DNA of 64,000 nucleotides. Origin: Clytia hemisphaerica (taxonomy: Eukaryota > Cnidaria > Hydrozoa > Leptothecata > Clytiidae). The stretch is taken from assembly GCA_902728285.1 (NCBI GenBank), contig CACVBU010000854.1, forward strand, positions 1,352,059 to 1,416,058, in the 5' to 3' direction. Made by a program: the position numbers and the translations under genes. Shown here piece after piece: positions 32,341 to 44,844 of the stretch (its first letter is position 1; each line of letters begins with the position of its first letter). The notes beneath the pieces are model-generated. The model saw only the letters and a program-made list of their open reading frames with translations, was not told where the DNA came from and made no database searches.

Positions 32341-34222
32341 CATACAACAGTATAAGAGACAACAGTGGAGTGCTTTAATAGTGTTAGGTGTTAGGGTGTA
32401 CACTCGTCAGGAGTTTTAGTGGAGAAGATGACAAAGCGATAGGAAAAAAATGCGTTTTTGACTTTGATAACCCATATCTTGATAGAAAAACATTATAAAA
32501 GGCTAAAATAAAAGTTTTAAAAGTGTACAGAATCTATCTAGCTGGGCATTGAACAAAGAAAGAATTATACAATCATACCTCTTTTCTTCATCTCACAATC
32601 TCCAACACACTCGCTAAGAGCCCAGTTTGAAAAGAAGAGGAAATTGTGAGATAGATAAAAGAGGTCAATTCAACACACGCAGAAATGATAGAGTTTTCTT
32701 TTTGTGCCACCTGCTCCACCAGTAGACACCTTGCCGGGTCTTCTGAAATGCATTATAGTCTTTCAAGGTTGTTCTTCATTGTCCATCCATGCCGTTGGGA
32801 ACATGGGACTTTTTGTATTTCTTGCAAACTTTATGAAAACAGTTTTACTTTCCTAAGGCGAGATGAACTGGTTTACTGGTTGAATTTTTCAATTGCAGTG
32901 GCAAAATGGTGTACATGGAAGGTTTTATAGGCAATTTCAGATGATGAAACTGGGAAATTTCAAAAGAAAAGAAAATAATGAACTTTTATTGAAATAATGA
33001 ACTTTTTTAAGCGGCAGCTCGAAGGCATGCGGGCAGTCGAAGGTTAACCGGTTCATTTCCCCTTGCCTAATAAGGAAAGTCAGGACAATGGTAAAATGCC
33101 TTTGTATTCCAAGTTCCCAAATAAGCGTACCCACCCGGTTATCAATTTTAGGACAATTTTTTGGACCCCCCTATCAACATTATTATTAGTTTATTTGTCA
33201 ACACAGGTCAGGTTCTATGTACAAAACTATATCTTTATATACTAAAAGAATTTCATGTTTTGTGTCTGTCACGCTAAAATGGTACGCCAGTTGCAATTTT
33301 GAATGGTTTGGGTGGTTGATTTGAGTATGAAAGGAGGATTTCAAGCAGTTTTGAGACAAAAAAACTCATTTCCTTTTGAAAAACGAGTAATACGTCGCAA
33401 TTTTTATTGTATGTTTAAGATTTTATTTTTCGTTAATGATTGAGCAAGAAGATGGTAGCCTAGCTATGTACCAACAAAAGATATCACCAGGGACATATGA
33501 AATATGGTTCCCACATTGGCAGTTAAAACTGATGTGGACCTGCAGGCTAAGAAACAAAAAAGTGAAACAGCTGTAAATGCAAAGTGTGTTTATTTTCGTG
33601 CAAGACTAAGGAGTTAGGTTAGGTTAAAAGTGTCTTATCCTGTTCTTATTGGGACCTCCCCAAAGAAAATTTTGAGGCTAAGGGCTAAAATTTGGGTTCC
33701 TACGTCAAAATGCACATCTCAAATTGACAGGTCTGGTGATGATTGGTCATATGATCAGAAAGAATTAGATGTGATTTAAGATCCTTTTAATGAATTTTGT
33801 CATTTTGTGTTAGTTAAAAAGTTTTTTTTAACATAACTTTTAATTGAAAAAAATGAATCAACAATAAATCTTTTAGTTCACAATATTTTCACAAAACTGT
33901 ATACTTTTTTTGGTGCACCTAGTATAGTACAGTGCTGATTTCCAATAAGGAAATGCATATAGATGCTCTGCCTCCCAAATCTCCTGAGTAAATATAGTTT
34001 GACAGAAATTCTTATTTCCTCTCATATTAGGAATGTCTGGCGCTCACACAATATTTTTGTTTAAAGTTTTGCTGAGTAAGCTAGATGAGAGTCTGCAAAA
34101 CGTTATGAAGGGTGGACAGGGGTGGAAAAAATTTTCTTACATATATCTTTACACACTAGGCAAATAAAAATGAAAATTGTGTTGTTTTTAAAAACCTTAT
34201 TTTTTGCTTCCTCTCTTCTTAG
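32341..34222. other. 5' flank of RING2, no gene resolved
   Basis: This should hold the RING2 promoter and at least one 5' untranslated exon, since an acceptor (CTCTTCTTAG) stands just before the start exon, but no first exon could be fixed. A segment at 32970-33040 (AAGCGGCAGCTC...GCATGCGGGC) is repeated at about 50310-50345. No other repeat ends are seen. Confidence 0.4.
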
Positions 34223-34237
34223 GATAAAAAGTAAGAA
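34223..34237 (+). other. 5' UTR segment of RING2 after an acceptor
   Basis: A polypyrimidine-rich CTCTCTTCTTAG ends at 34222 and the ATG follows 15 nt later at 34238. The arrangement indicates an upstream non-coding exon that I cannot place. Confidence 0.5.
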
Positions 34238-35987
34238 ATGTCACAATCTGCACAAACATTTCAGCCACCCAAATCATGGGAGTTGAGCTTATATGAATTA
34301 CATCGTACTCCACAAGAAGCAATAACAGATGATACAGAGATAGTGTTGTCACCAAGAAGTCTTCACAGTGAATTAATGTGTCCCATTTGTTTGGATATGT
34401 TAACTACAACGATGACCACCAAAGAATGTCTTCATAGGTTTTGTCATGATTGTATTATCACTGCATTGAGAGCTGGTAACAAAGAATGCCCTACTTGTCG
34501 AAAGAAATTGATTTCGAAACGATCTTTGAGAAGAGATCCAAATTTTGATTCTCTCATCGAAAAGGTATTTTTTTTCATTATGTATATGAGAAGATGAAGA
34601 AAATACTTTTTGATAATTTAGTAATTTATTTAGGAATTCGATAAGATGCTATTTACCATCAGTAGATTTCATCAGGAGAATCATTTTACTTTCAAGACAA
34701 CTTTCAACTTTTTGCTTCTCTCATTTATGTTACAGATCTACCCTAATCGTGACGAATATGATGCACAGCAAGAACAAGTGCTTGAGAAACTCAATCAACA
34801 CACCAATCAACAGGCTTTAACCAACAGTATCGAGGAAGGTAATCCACTATTTATAATAAAGGCTTTAAAGATCTCAAAGAATCGCATTTCAGGACTTGTT
34901 TTTAAATATTTATTTCCTTCATGTTCTTTGTTTTTTGGATAATTATTCTCATCTCAAACGAGAACCGTGGACTTTTTAATATTTTTGCTATAATGAGCGA
35001 AAGCCGTACTTTTTGTTTAAAATCGATTTAATACTCAGAAAATAATATTTGAGAGACAAAGAAATTATTACGCTTTTTTTACAATGTAAATGACTCTAAT
35101 AGGGCTCACAATTATATCACATTCATTAGTAAAAAAAAAAAAAAGTCGTGCAAGGAGCTCTGGATACGAGATTGGAATAACGGTTTTCTAACACTTTGAC
35201 ATCATAATTTTCCAGGGTTGCGACTTCAAGCACAGAATCGTTTGCAAAGGATGTTGAAGCAACAACAAAAGAAAGCAGCGGAGGCGCTAGCTGCTCAACA
35301 GGCTTCAAATGCTCAAGAAGAACAAGGTGGGATTAGTTTCTAGTCTAAATGATCATTTATCAATATCAATTGTTTCAAGATCGTGATTTAAAAGAGCATT
35401 TGATCATTATCGTGATTTTGAACGATGATATATTTCTGTCTCGGTTTCACCCATTCTTATAAACTTAATAACAACTAGATATTCTATCTTTGACAGCCCC
35501 TCCACCCGACGAACAACCTTCAACCTCATCAAACCAGCAAACAAAAGACGAAAAGCCGAGTTCCCCAGCTACACCGTCCGCGTCAAAAACGAACAAGCGA
35601 AAAGCTGTCAAAGAAAAACTACCAAAGCAAATATCAACTGAGGACGAAAATTCGAATAGTGCAACTAGTGTAGAAACTATTGAAACATTCATAGATGATA
35701 TTGAACTTATTTTCCACCCACATCCAGATTTTCCGCATTACACTTCACGCTATATCAAAACAACAGGGAACGCTACGATGGCTCACTTGTCACATTTTCT
35801 CATCATTCGAGCACGCTTAGATCGTGAACAACAAGAAGCTACAGAATGCGATCATTTTAAAATCTTTGCTTTGACAGACACTCATGATTACCATGAACTA
35901 GAAGACTCGATGACTTTGGGAGACGCGTTCGCTATTCATTGGCGCGAAAACAAACCATTAGAACTGTTCTTCTCGCCTATTTATTAG
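34238..35987 (+). CDS. RNF2: RING2/RNF2-type Polycomb E3 ubiquitin ligase
   Basis: RING1/RING2 is the catalytic E3 of Polycomb repressive complex 1; with a PCGF partner it monoubiquitinates histone H2A in the nucleus. Coding exons: 34238-34564, 34736-34838, 35216-35326 and 35497-35987. All phases close (1032 nt, 343 aa; human RING2 has 336). Residues 48-87 form a C3HC4 RING: C48, C51, C64, H66, C69, C72, C84, C87, within [10 protein letters not shown] and the [10 protein letters not shown] segment. The flanking helix region ([18 protein letters not shown]) and post-[24 protein letters not shown] match the family, as does the coiled [12 protein letters not shown] segment. Residues of about 245-343 are the RAWUL domain ([39 protein letters not shown]), which binds CBX and RYBP partners. 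The Ser/Pro-rich linker at 220-240 is variable in the family. RING1 and RING2 are not separable outside vertebrates. No break is seen. Confidence 0.96.
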
Positions 35988-35994
35988 TGAAGGC

Positions 35995-36000
35995 AATAAA
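35995..36000 (+). promoter_or_regulatory. Poly(A) signal AATAAA of RING2
   Basis: AATAAA begins 8 nt after the TAG stop and is followed by an overlapping second AATAAA-like ATAAAATAAAAG. This implies a very short 3' UTR. Confidence 0.6.
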
Positions 36001-36508
36001 ATAAAAGAATTAATTTTGTAAATAATATACTTTTAGTGAAAATTTACTTTTCCGGGTTCAACTTTTCAACTGTTTGGCTGGGCCTAACCAAAAAATGGCA
36101 TTTCGCTTAATGTAAGATAAACTAAGATCTGTTCCAAAAAAATTGATAGTTCGCATATTTTGATACATTGCTCTTGAAAGAAAAAAGATATCATATAAGA
36201 TTTTTCTTCATTTTCGAAATTTTTGAATGAAAGTCTTTAATCTGCTTAAAGTGATCTTTTCAACGAGGTATTACTTGTAGTTAAATCTTTTCTCCTTGAA
36301 GAGCAGTGTATCAAAATGTGCGGTCTGCCAAATTTTTGGAACAAATCATATACTTCTTTGAAATTCTCAACTATAAAAGCAATCCAAACTAAATGGGATG
36401 ATCGGAACCCGTCCTTTTCAGACGATCGTCAGAAATCATTTGTGTTGAAATTGAAATGTTCTGAAAACATAGCTTGTTTAATACTATTGAAAGAGTGGCA
36501 TTTTTGAA
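36001..36508. other. Intergenic, no feature seen
   Basis: AT-rich sequence downstream of RING2. The short frame at 36316-36507 has no recognisable feature. Confidence 0.4.
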
Positions 36509-36997
36509 TTAGATTAGGTTTCACTTATGTTCTGCCCTAATAACAATTTTGCGTTTATCATAAACTTTGATACGATCCATAAATCCGAAGGGTGTTCAAT
36601 CAATAAGATTTCCATCTATTACGCCATTTGAAATATTTTAACTTCATTTTTTGTAATATAGTTGACGCTCTCTAATTCGATCTTCGAGGGGAATTGGATT
36701 TTCATCGAATAAGGGAGCTCATCAAATAAGAGAGCGTCGTTTATGAGAGTTTCTTGTTGACGGGAACTTTAAATTTCATCGAATAAGGGAGCCTATCGAA
36801 TAGTAGAACGTCGAATTAGAGAGCGTCAACTGTAGGTACTCTGGATTAGATTAGGTTTCACTTATGTTCTGCCCTAATAACTATTTTGCGTTTATCGTAA
36901 ACTTTGATACGATCCATAAATCCGAAGGGTGTTCAATCAATAAGATTTCCATCTATTACGCCATTTGAAATATTTTAACTTCATTTTTTGTAATATA
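36509..36997. repeat. About 163-bp tandem duplication split by a MITE
   Basis: A 152-bp block beginning TTAGATTAGGTTTCACTTAT occurs at 36509-36660 and again at 36846-36997, nearly identical. Each copy was originally followed by GGTACTCTGGA, so the pre-insertion state was a direct tandem duplication of about 163 bp. The first copy is interrupted near its end by the element at 36661-36832. Confidence 0.8.
36661..36832. mobile_element. Mariner-like MITE with AGTTGACGCTCTCTAATTCG ends
   Basis: The left GTTGACGCTCTCTAATTCGA and right TCGAATTAGAGAGCGTCAAC arms are inverted repeats. TA occurs on both sides, so the target was TA. The interior repeats CATCGAATAAGGGAGC twice. Ends of the form CAGTTGACnCTC are common in Tc1/mariner/pogo-type elements. 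Confidence 0.8.
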
Positions 36998-38179
36998 GGT
37001 ACTCTGGAAGAAAGTGGAAGATGAAATACGGAACTCATTTTTGATTTGAAACAAATGAACTGCTACATGTTTTGTTTTTTATAAGCAAGTGTATGCCCCG
37101 GGGGTGAATGAGGAGTATGTGCGGACGGGAGCTCCGAAAACCGACCCTTCGAGAGACCAAATTTTAGTGAAAAAGTGACCCTTCGAGAGACTTTTTCGAA
37201 AAAATTTTCTCTAATTTTCAAAAATTTCCTACCCTTACCCTTGGTCAGGCTCGTGTATGCTTAAGTTCTCAAAGCATCCAGACTTAGCTTATGTTTATTA
37301 TATGCTTAAAAATCATGCTTATGATTCACCTGGGCCAAGTTTTTAATGAAATTTCAGAAATTTTGTAAAAATTCGTTCAGATTTTGGGAACAGTGGAATG
37401 TAGCTAGCCGTGGAATGCCTTTTTTTTTACTTGACCTCTACCAAACCTTTTTAAACACATAAAAATGACAACTTGAAAAATATTTTAGGCTGACATATAT
37501 GGGATATATGCTCACGTTATGCTTAGGAATTCTGCAAATCTGAGCCTTCATATGCTTATAAGCGTTATGCTTATAAAAAAAAACATGTACTTGGATAATA
37601 CTTTGAGCCATTTTAGTATTTGATAGTTTTACGATCCGTTGAAAATTTGTAAGCCAAATATTTACAAAAAAATAATTTCAGCTAGAACAATCACTGGGGT
37701 TTAAGGAAAGCATAATTGTATCTTATTTTTCGATATTTTCGTGTTCTTTTGTAAGGAAGAAAGTTAGAAAGACAGCTATGCAAAATCTAATATCTGGAAT
37801 GGTTGTATAAACAGCTGTATTCAGGTTCAAGATTATATTCAAATATACAAGGCTCTATAATATGGTTATATGGTCCCAGTGCCATTGTGAAATTCGAAAT
37901 ATCAAATTTTAAGTTTCTCACACCGATTACACAAGTGAACCTTTCATAGAATCGATATTCAAAAATAGAGGACGAGTGGTTGTGCACTCTTCTATCAGGA
38001 GAATTAGAGCGCTATGTGTAAATCGACTTTTAAAACATGGTTCCTTTTGCACCACTATTTGTCTTAAGTGACAGTTTGACTAAAGAACCTAATTTTATCA
38101 TTGTAAGTGATTTTCGTACCCTGAACTAAAATGCTGAAAAGATGTCAATAAATTTACAAAGAGCGAAAAATCGTATTCT
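36998..38179. other. Intergenic, decayed repeats
   Basis: At 37255-37590, TATGCTTA phrases recur, and the last part (near 37543-37590) repeats sequence found at 45-105. The stretch 37090-37220 repeats CGACCCTTCGAGAGAC twice. No gene or clean element end is seen. Confidence 0.45.
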
Positions 38180-39619
38180 TCAATATTTGAGTATAGTAAC
38201 ACCCCTTGTCAAGTCTGACAATACAGCGGTGATGAAAGTGAAGACAGACATAGCGGCACCGGCCCATCCCACTGCGAATGACCAACGTAACCAAATCTCG
38301 ATCTTAAAGAAAACACCATCCACCATTGAATGATCAGGTTGTTTATGCCAATGAGTTGCGTAGTAACGACCGGCCGTGTGAGCATATTCAACCGACCATT
38401 CAAAATGTTGGCTGAAGATTGCCAAAGCTGCGATCGCCAATACACCTGTAAGGTTAAAATGGTTTAATTTTACAACCCTTTTTTGATTCTACTTAAGTTC
38501 TATTTAGTTCTAACACCCCTTTATTATGACAACCCCCCCCCCCAACAAGTGTTGCTGCGTGGTAAATATGTAAGTTAAGCGAGCAGTACCTTGGAATTTT
38601 TAATATACCATATTCAAATCGTTCAAATACCATATCTTGGCACCTCTAGATAAATGGTCCATAAATGATTTACTCATGCAAAGATTAAAGGGAATTTTCT
38701 ACTGGGCGGACTGTTCTGAACTTCATGCTTGTGGATTTTTGATAAATTTTGTTTTGAGCTTTTCATACAATTTCATGCCCGGGTGGAGGCACTCAAGGTA
38801 AACGACCGACCTACGTGCAGCTCTTAAGGGTCCTTTTTTAACTCCCCAAAGTATACTGTAAGGGTTGAAGTAAGTAATGATGGGAGAAACTGCACTCTAA
38901 GGGTGTAAAAATTGGGAAATCTGACCATGTTTTGTCAAATTTGGCTAAATTCTCTCTGCACTTGCACTGTAAGGTTCCGATTTCAAAGGCTGCACGTACG
39001 GCGAGATCCCCCGTGTATGGCAATGGATTCTGGGAACTTACCTGACAGTAGAACAAGTAATCCACAGATCCACATGCGACTTCCAGTTTTCTTCGCTTTA
39101 TCAGTGACGATGGCCGTGACAACAAGAAAAATACCAAACCCTGATCCAATGCAGGACATCAACATTAAAACACGGACTGCATTGAACCAGCCTGATCATA
39201 AAAAAAGAGAATTAAATTCAGGTGCAGAATCGAACAAATTAAACATCGGTGAGCAGATTTAGCTCTTTAGATGTCCTTGAGCTCATTAAATATACCCCAT
39301 TTGGATCTATCCAAATGGCTTGATACTGCTAAAACATTTCCGTTTTAAAAAGACGTCAACCGAAAAGTTTCATATTTGTACCTGGTGGCTCTTGTAACCT
39401 CGGTCTCAAAAAGTCACGATCGCATTCCTGATATGGAGGTAGCTCTGAAACCGAGTCTCCCTTCACATTTATGCAAGCCCTCCAAAGACCAATGTACTTG
39501 TGCATGTTTTTGTAGATATCTAAATCCTCTTTCCAGTTTGTTGATCCAGTACTGATGGCAAGTGTAGCAAAAGTTGCAATGGAGCACACCAAAACTACTG
39601 CGTGAAAACAACGTACCAT
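38180..39619 (-). CDS. Claudin/PMP22-like four-pass membrane protein, copy 1
   Basis: Coding exons on the minus strand: 39382-39619, 39042-39191 and 38180-38445; phases close to 217 aa. Claudin/PMP22/EMP proteins sit in the plasma membrane and shape junctions or membrane domains; which role applies here is unknown. TM1 is about residues 5-23 (ending TLAISTGS). The first extracellular loop has the family W...GLWxxC motif (W29, GLWRAC with W46 and C49) and a second Cys at 66. TM2 follows AWF-N-AVRVLMLMSCIG, TM3 is WICGLLVLLS into exon 3, and TM4 is WSFAVGWAGAAMSVFTFITA, with a short tail LTRGVTILKY. A paralogue with the same exon structure lies upstream at 41714-44668. The exact subfamily cannot be told from the sequence. 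Confidence 0.85.
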
Positions 39620-41713
39620 TGTGACTTTGCAATGGTCTTCCTGAATTTGAAAATATAAAAAGCTTTCTTCGAGGAGGTTTAGATTTAGAGAAAGTGCTCA
39701 GACTCTTGCTACTAGAATCTTTACAAGGATGAAGGTCAAAATATTCTTTTCGTGACACTGTTATTATCCAAATCTAGAAAAGAAAGAAACAACGGTACCC
39801 AATAAATATTTGTGAAGAATTGAAAGAAAAATAGGCTATCACTGCTTGACCAATTTTGTTTTTCACAAACTATACCTTACATTCAATGACAAAAAAAAAG
39901 TTTTATTTTGACCTTTTTTTCAAATGTTTTCAATTGATAAAACTTTAATCTAACGATATATCGGTATAAAAATACTCACCTAAAACACTGTTGCTTATTT
40001 AAAAAAGTTGAAAAAATCCTATGAACTATAAACAAATCAAACGTTAATATTCCTCACCAAACTCCTTATCAATTTTGAAATTCAGCAAAATAAAAGTCCG
40101 TGGCACTAATCATTCGAAAGATCTAATTGTCTTTAGGAAAGAAACTTTTCCTTGTGGTTTAACTTTTAAAATTCGGACATAATACAAAATAGAGGAATTT
40201 AAATAGACTAGTTAGGATAACAATCTTTAATTTGAGAGCTCAATTTTGATGTGAATGAGAAAACGGTTTCAAAAATGATGCATGAAAAGAGAACTTTTTG
40301 CTCCATACTTCGTCACATACATTTGTTATTGAGAAATTTTGTAAAAATGGTCGAATTAGTTTGATTTTAAATCACGAGTTCGATGAGAATTATGTTTTCC
40401 GTGGTGATGTGGATATCAAGGGTGATTAAAGATTATCAAGTGGCCCAAGAGTTCGCCATCCAGGTAATTTTTTTGAATTCAGTTTTTCCGAACACGACAA
40501 GAAAAACACTTCCCTCGTTTTGGAACCACTATGCTTTGGTTGTCACAGTGTTATTTTAAAAACGAGGAAGTTTTTTGGTGTAATTGATGTAAAAGCCAGA
40601 CTTTCTTTACCTCAGACCAATCATTCTCAGATGCCAATGAAAATGTTCATGGAAACCTTTTCTGTCAAAAAGAAATTCACCTAATTAGAAAACAAAGTAG
40701 CCTTTGATTGTTTTTTTTTAGGATTATATTTTTTCATAATTAAAGTAAAAAATCATTAGAGCCATAAAGAGAGGCAATGTACAAAATGATAGACAATCAA
40801 CATAAAAATGGATTATACTTTACATGGTATACTTCAAGTAAATACATAAGAACAACGTAAATATTAGCAAATTTTCCACTACTTTGAGCGTTTGTGCAAA
40901 ATAACCATTATTTCTAATTCACGCAGTTTAGTCGATTGTAGCTTACTCTCTCACACTCGAAAATTTAGAAGAAGCAAAGTTTTGTCGAATCACTTCCAAT
41001 GTAGCCGTTTTCAAATCTTTCTATATACTTTTGGTAAATACAAGATATAAAAAAATTGTGCGTTTAAAATAAAGTAAGAATCATTATAAAAAGGAAAAGA
41101 AGTAAATGATTAAATATAAAAAACGACCACCCATAAAATTAATAAGAATTTTTAACATACAAAAATAAGGTGACGAAATTCAGCATGGTTGAGACTTTTG
41201 TTTTTGTAAAACTTGCAAGAAGAATTTTGGTAGCGATGATAATATGTTGTCATCATCACCTCTTCATATTCGATATTCAATTAGTCTGAATCGTAGACAT
41301 CTACAAAACGCAGGTAGTATAAGGAGCACGAATCCGTTAGTGGATATCAGCAGCCTAATATTCAATTTAGACATCTAAGGGCCTAGTATTTTTTACATTT
41401 CTGAGAAAACGGTCAGGTAGGGCAAACAAAGTCTCTTCTACTAAAAACATAAAATTTTGTTAACTTTAATTAAATTCAAACCTAGTACATAATAAAACAT
41501 TAACTATTTTTAGTAACATTCTGTCCCTTGAATTACTCACCAATATGAGTACTTATTACCAAAAAGGTTATCTTCAATATCCTGGCATCTAACAAGCACT
41601 ACCAGCTACTGTAAATAATTTTTTTTCCAAAACGGTTCTTCATAAATCTAAAATTCATAAAGTCCATTTCTGTTACTATTGGTTGATTTTACTTAAGTAA
41701 AATATTCTCCAGT
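39620..41713. other. Spacer between the two tetraspan genes
   Basis: AT-rich. It must contain the promoter of copy 1 and the 3' end of copy 2. No inverted-repeat element or additional exon is supported. It is one of the few repeat-poor stretches in the window. Confidence 0.45.
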
Positions 41714-44668
41714 TTAATAACGGACTTGTCGTCGGGTTAGATCAGAGAAAGCAGCGGTAATAAGAGCGAAAAGTGTCATGGCAACTCCTCCCCAACCAAT
41801 ACCGTACGACCATCTCAACCATGTCTCGATTTTGAATCGTGTACCATCAACAACAGCTTCTCCTTCGACCTGTGTCCAGTACTGGGCGTAAAATTCACCG
41901 CCTCCGACTTCATATTGAACGCCCCATTTGCGATGAGTTGTGAAGATAGATAATGCAATCACAGCACATAGACCTGAATTAAAATCAAAATTAACAAGCA
42001 ACATGCTGAATGGACCTACCTTGATCAAAATCAGATAAAAGTAGGTATTCTACATTTTACTATTGGTATTGAGCAAACACAATAAGTTTTAGAACAATGC
42101 AAAAACGTCTGATTTATTTTCTTTTATCATTGTGTAACTTGGTCGTCTTTTTTTGAAAATTTTATGACAAAAAAAAATTTTCCTTAGAAAAATTACTTCA
42201 GCCACATTTTAAGGTACCTAGCACTCTATCTTTCTGACAAAAATCAGGAAAAACTAATGAAGCAATTTTGCACCAAGTCCAAAAAACCTTATTTTTAGGT
42301 AGTTTTTGGCCCAAATTTACCCCAAATTATTTTTTTAAAATCGGGCTCCGTCACTTATAGGCATTGCTATTTTGTATCATTGTGCAAAAAATGAAAAAAA
42401 ATAAAATAAAAAGCCGATCCCGAGAAAAGCTGCTAACAGGAAAATGGTAAAACAGAATTTCCCCCAAAAAAGAAAATTTGTATTTTACGATGAAAAAAAA
42501 TTTTCCGAGAAAAATTACTTAAGCCAAATTTTAGGGTACCCTGCACTCCATCTTTCTGCCAAAAATCAGGAAAAACTAATGAAGAAATTTTGCACCAAGT
42601 CCAAAAAAAGACCTTATTTTTAGGTAGTTTTTGGCCCAAATTTGCGAAAATCCGTATTTGACGACGAAAAAAAAAAAAATTTCCGGAAAAAATTACATTT
42701 TAGGATGCGTTGCACTCTATCTTTCTGCCAAAAATCAGGAAAAACTAATGAAGCAATTTTGCATAAAGTCCAAAAAACCTTATTTTTAGGTAGTTTTTGG
42801 CCCAAATTTGCGAAAATCCGTATTTGACGACGAAAAAAAAATTTCCGAGAAAAATTACTTCAGCCACATTTTAGGATGCGTTGCACTCTATCTTTCTGCC
42901 AAAAATCAGGAAAAACTAATGAAGCAATTTTGCATAAAGTCCAAAAACCTTATTTTGGCCCAAATTTGCCCCCCAAAAATTTTTTTCAAAAATCGGGCTC
43001 CGTCACTTTTCAAGCATTGCTATTTTGTATCATTGTGCAAAAAAATAAAAAAAACTAATGAGCCAATCCCTAGAAGAGCTGCTAACAGGAAAATGGTAAA
43101 GGGGAATTTCCCCCAAAAAGCGAAAATCCGTATTTGACGACGAAAAAAAATTTTCCGAGAAAAATTACTTCAGCCACATTTTAGGGTACCTTGCACTCTA
43201 TCTTTCTGCCAAAAATCAGGAAAAACTAATGAAGCAATTTTGCACAAAGTCCAAAAAACCTTATTTTTAGGTAGTTTTTTGGCCCAAATTTGCCCCCCCC
43301 CCCCCCCCAAAATCTTTTTTTTCAAAAATCGGGCTCCGTCACTTTTCAGGCATTGCTATTTTGTATCACTGTGCAAAAAATTTAAAAAAACTAATGAGCC
43401 AATCCCGAGAAAAGCTGCTAACAGGAAAATGGTAAAAGGGAATTTCCCCAAAAAAGCGAAAATCCGTATTTGACGACGAAAAGAAATTTTCCAAGAAAAA
43501 TTACTTCAGCACCATTTTAGGGTACCTTGCACTCTATCTTTCTGCCAAAAATCAGGAAAAACTAATGAAGCAATTTTGCATAAAGTCCAAAAAACCTTAT
43601 TTTTAGGTAGTTTTTGGCCCAAATTTGCGAAAATCCGTATTTGACGACGAAAAAAAAATTTCCGAGAAAAATTACTTCAGCCACATTTTAGGATGCGTTA
43701 CACTCTATCTTTCTGCCAAAAATCAGGAAAAACTAATGAAGCAATTTTGCACAAAGTCCAAAAAACCTTATTTTTAGGTAGTTTTTGGCCCAAATTTGCC
43801 CCCCAAAAATTTTTTTCAAAAATCGGGCTCCGTCACTTTTCAGGCATTGCCATTTTGTATCATTGTGCAAAAAATTAAAAAAAACTAATGAGCCAATCCC
43901 GAGAAAAGCTTGTAACAGACGAACGGACAACGGTCAAATTAAAGGACCTCCCGGTAGGTCCAAAAATCAAAAGTTATGATCATTATAATTCGAACTAAGG
44001 TCTCCAATTCAACGATTATTTTCGAATTTAACAAGAGCAAATTAACATCGAAGAAAGAAAGGACAGTATCGTTCACCTGATATGAAAATGATAAGAACAC
44101 AAGGGAAATATCGGCTGCCGGTCTTTTTGCTGTTATCCGTGATGAAAGCTGTGATGTAAAAGATCAATCCGAAACCAGTTCCAATGCAAGATAACAACAT
44201 CAATGCACGTGTCGCATTGAACCATGCTATAAAAATAAGTTGTTGAAAATCAGTCAAGAACCTGTTACTAAAATAAAAGCTCTGGCTGCTCGTACACACT
44301 AGTAGTATTCTCAATATTCTTGTGGAGTGATAAAACACCTTTCCTGGTGAAACCAAAGTCAGAAAGTTGACTTTACAAAAATATCATCAAAGATTCCGCT
44401 ACAGAAAATTAATAAAATAACACTTACGAGGTGGTTCATTCAAGTGAGGTCTCAAGTAATCTTTATCACAGATGACACCCTGAGTGGTAGGGTAGCCATC
44501 ATTGTTTCCCTCGGATTCAATGCAAGCTTGCCAGAGACCAATATAGGTACGTGTTCCTCTGACATAGTTGATGTCTTCCTTCCATCTTCGGGTCCCAGTA
44601 CTGATGCACAGCATGAAGAAACCCAGAAAACAGAGAACCATAGTTGCAATCGATAAACAGGTTGCCAT
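41714..44668 (-). CDS. Claudin/PMP22-like four-pass membrane protein, copy 2
   Basis: Coding exons on the minus strand: 44428-44668, 44077-44226 and 41714-41973; phases close to 216 aa. It starts MATCLSIATMVLCFLGFFML (TM1). The first loop carries W29, GLWQAC (W46, C49) and C67. Exon 2 is exactly 150 nt, as in copy 1, and encodes WFNATRALMLLSCIGTGFG (TM2) and the DNSKKTGSR cytoplasmic turn, which copy 1 has as DKAKKTGSR. TM4 is WSYGIGWGGVAMTLFALITA, followed by FSDLTRRQVRY. Identity with copy 1 is highest in exon 2 and the fourth membrane segment and lowest in the loops. Intron 2 is enlarged by the repeat array at 42200-43925. It is very likely a tandem duplicate of copy 1; function beyond the family is unknown. 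Confidence 0.86.
42200..43925. repeat. Seven-copy array of mixed 170- and 320-bp units in a tetraspan intron
   Basis: The phrase CACTCTATCTTTCTG followed by CCAAAAATCAGGAAAAACTA occurs seven times, at spacings near 320, 167, 178, 304, 338 and 177 bp. Short units contain only the part up to TAGTTTTTGGCCCAAATTTG. Long units add a segment with CGGGCTCCGTCACTT and GAGCCAATCCCGAGAAAAGC. The units also share CCGTATTTGACGACGAAAAA. The frames of 60-109 codons in the array are repeat artefacts. Confidence 0.88.
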
Positions 44669-44844
44669 TTTTATTTTATTATTGTCACCAGATTAAGTTG
44701 TTTGTTTTGTTTTACTTAAAGAAGAAAAGATAATTTGATTGATAATTTGATGGACAATTCTTTTAAACATTTAGGATTGTAAGACCCAAAAATTACAGAA
44801 AGTCACCAAAGACATCAAAATTGATAAACATCAAAATGGAGGGA

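Noticed and set aside
42433..43979. About ten frames of 60-109 codons on both strands
   Set aside because: They are the same repeat unit read repeatedly (QKSGKTNEAI and its complement) in an intronic array.
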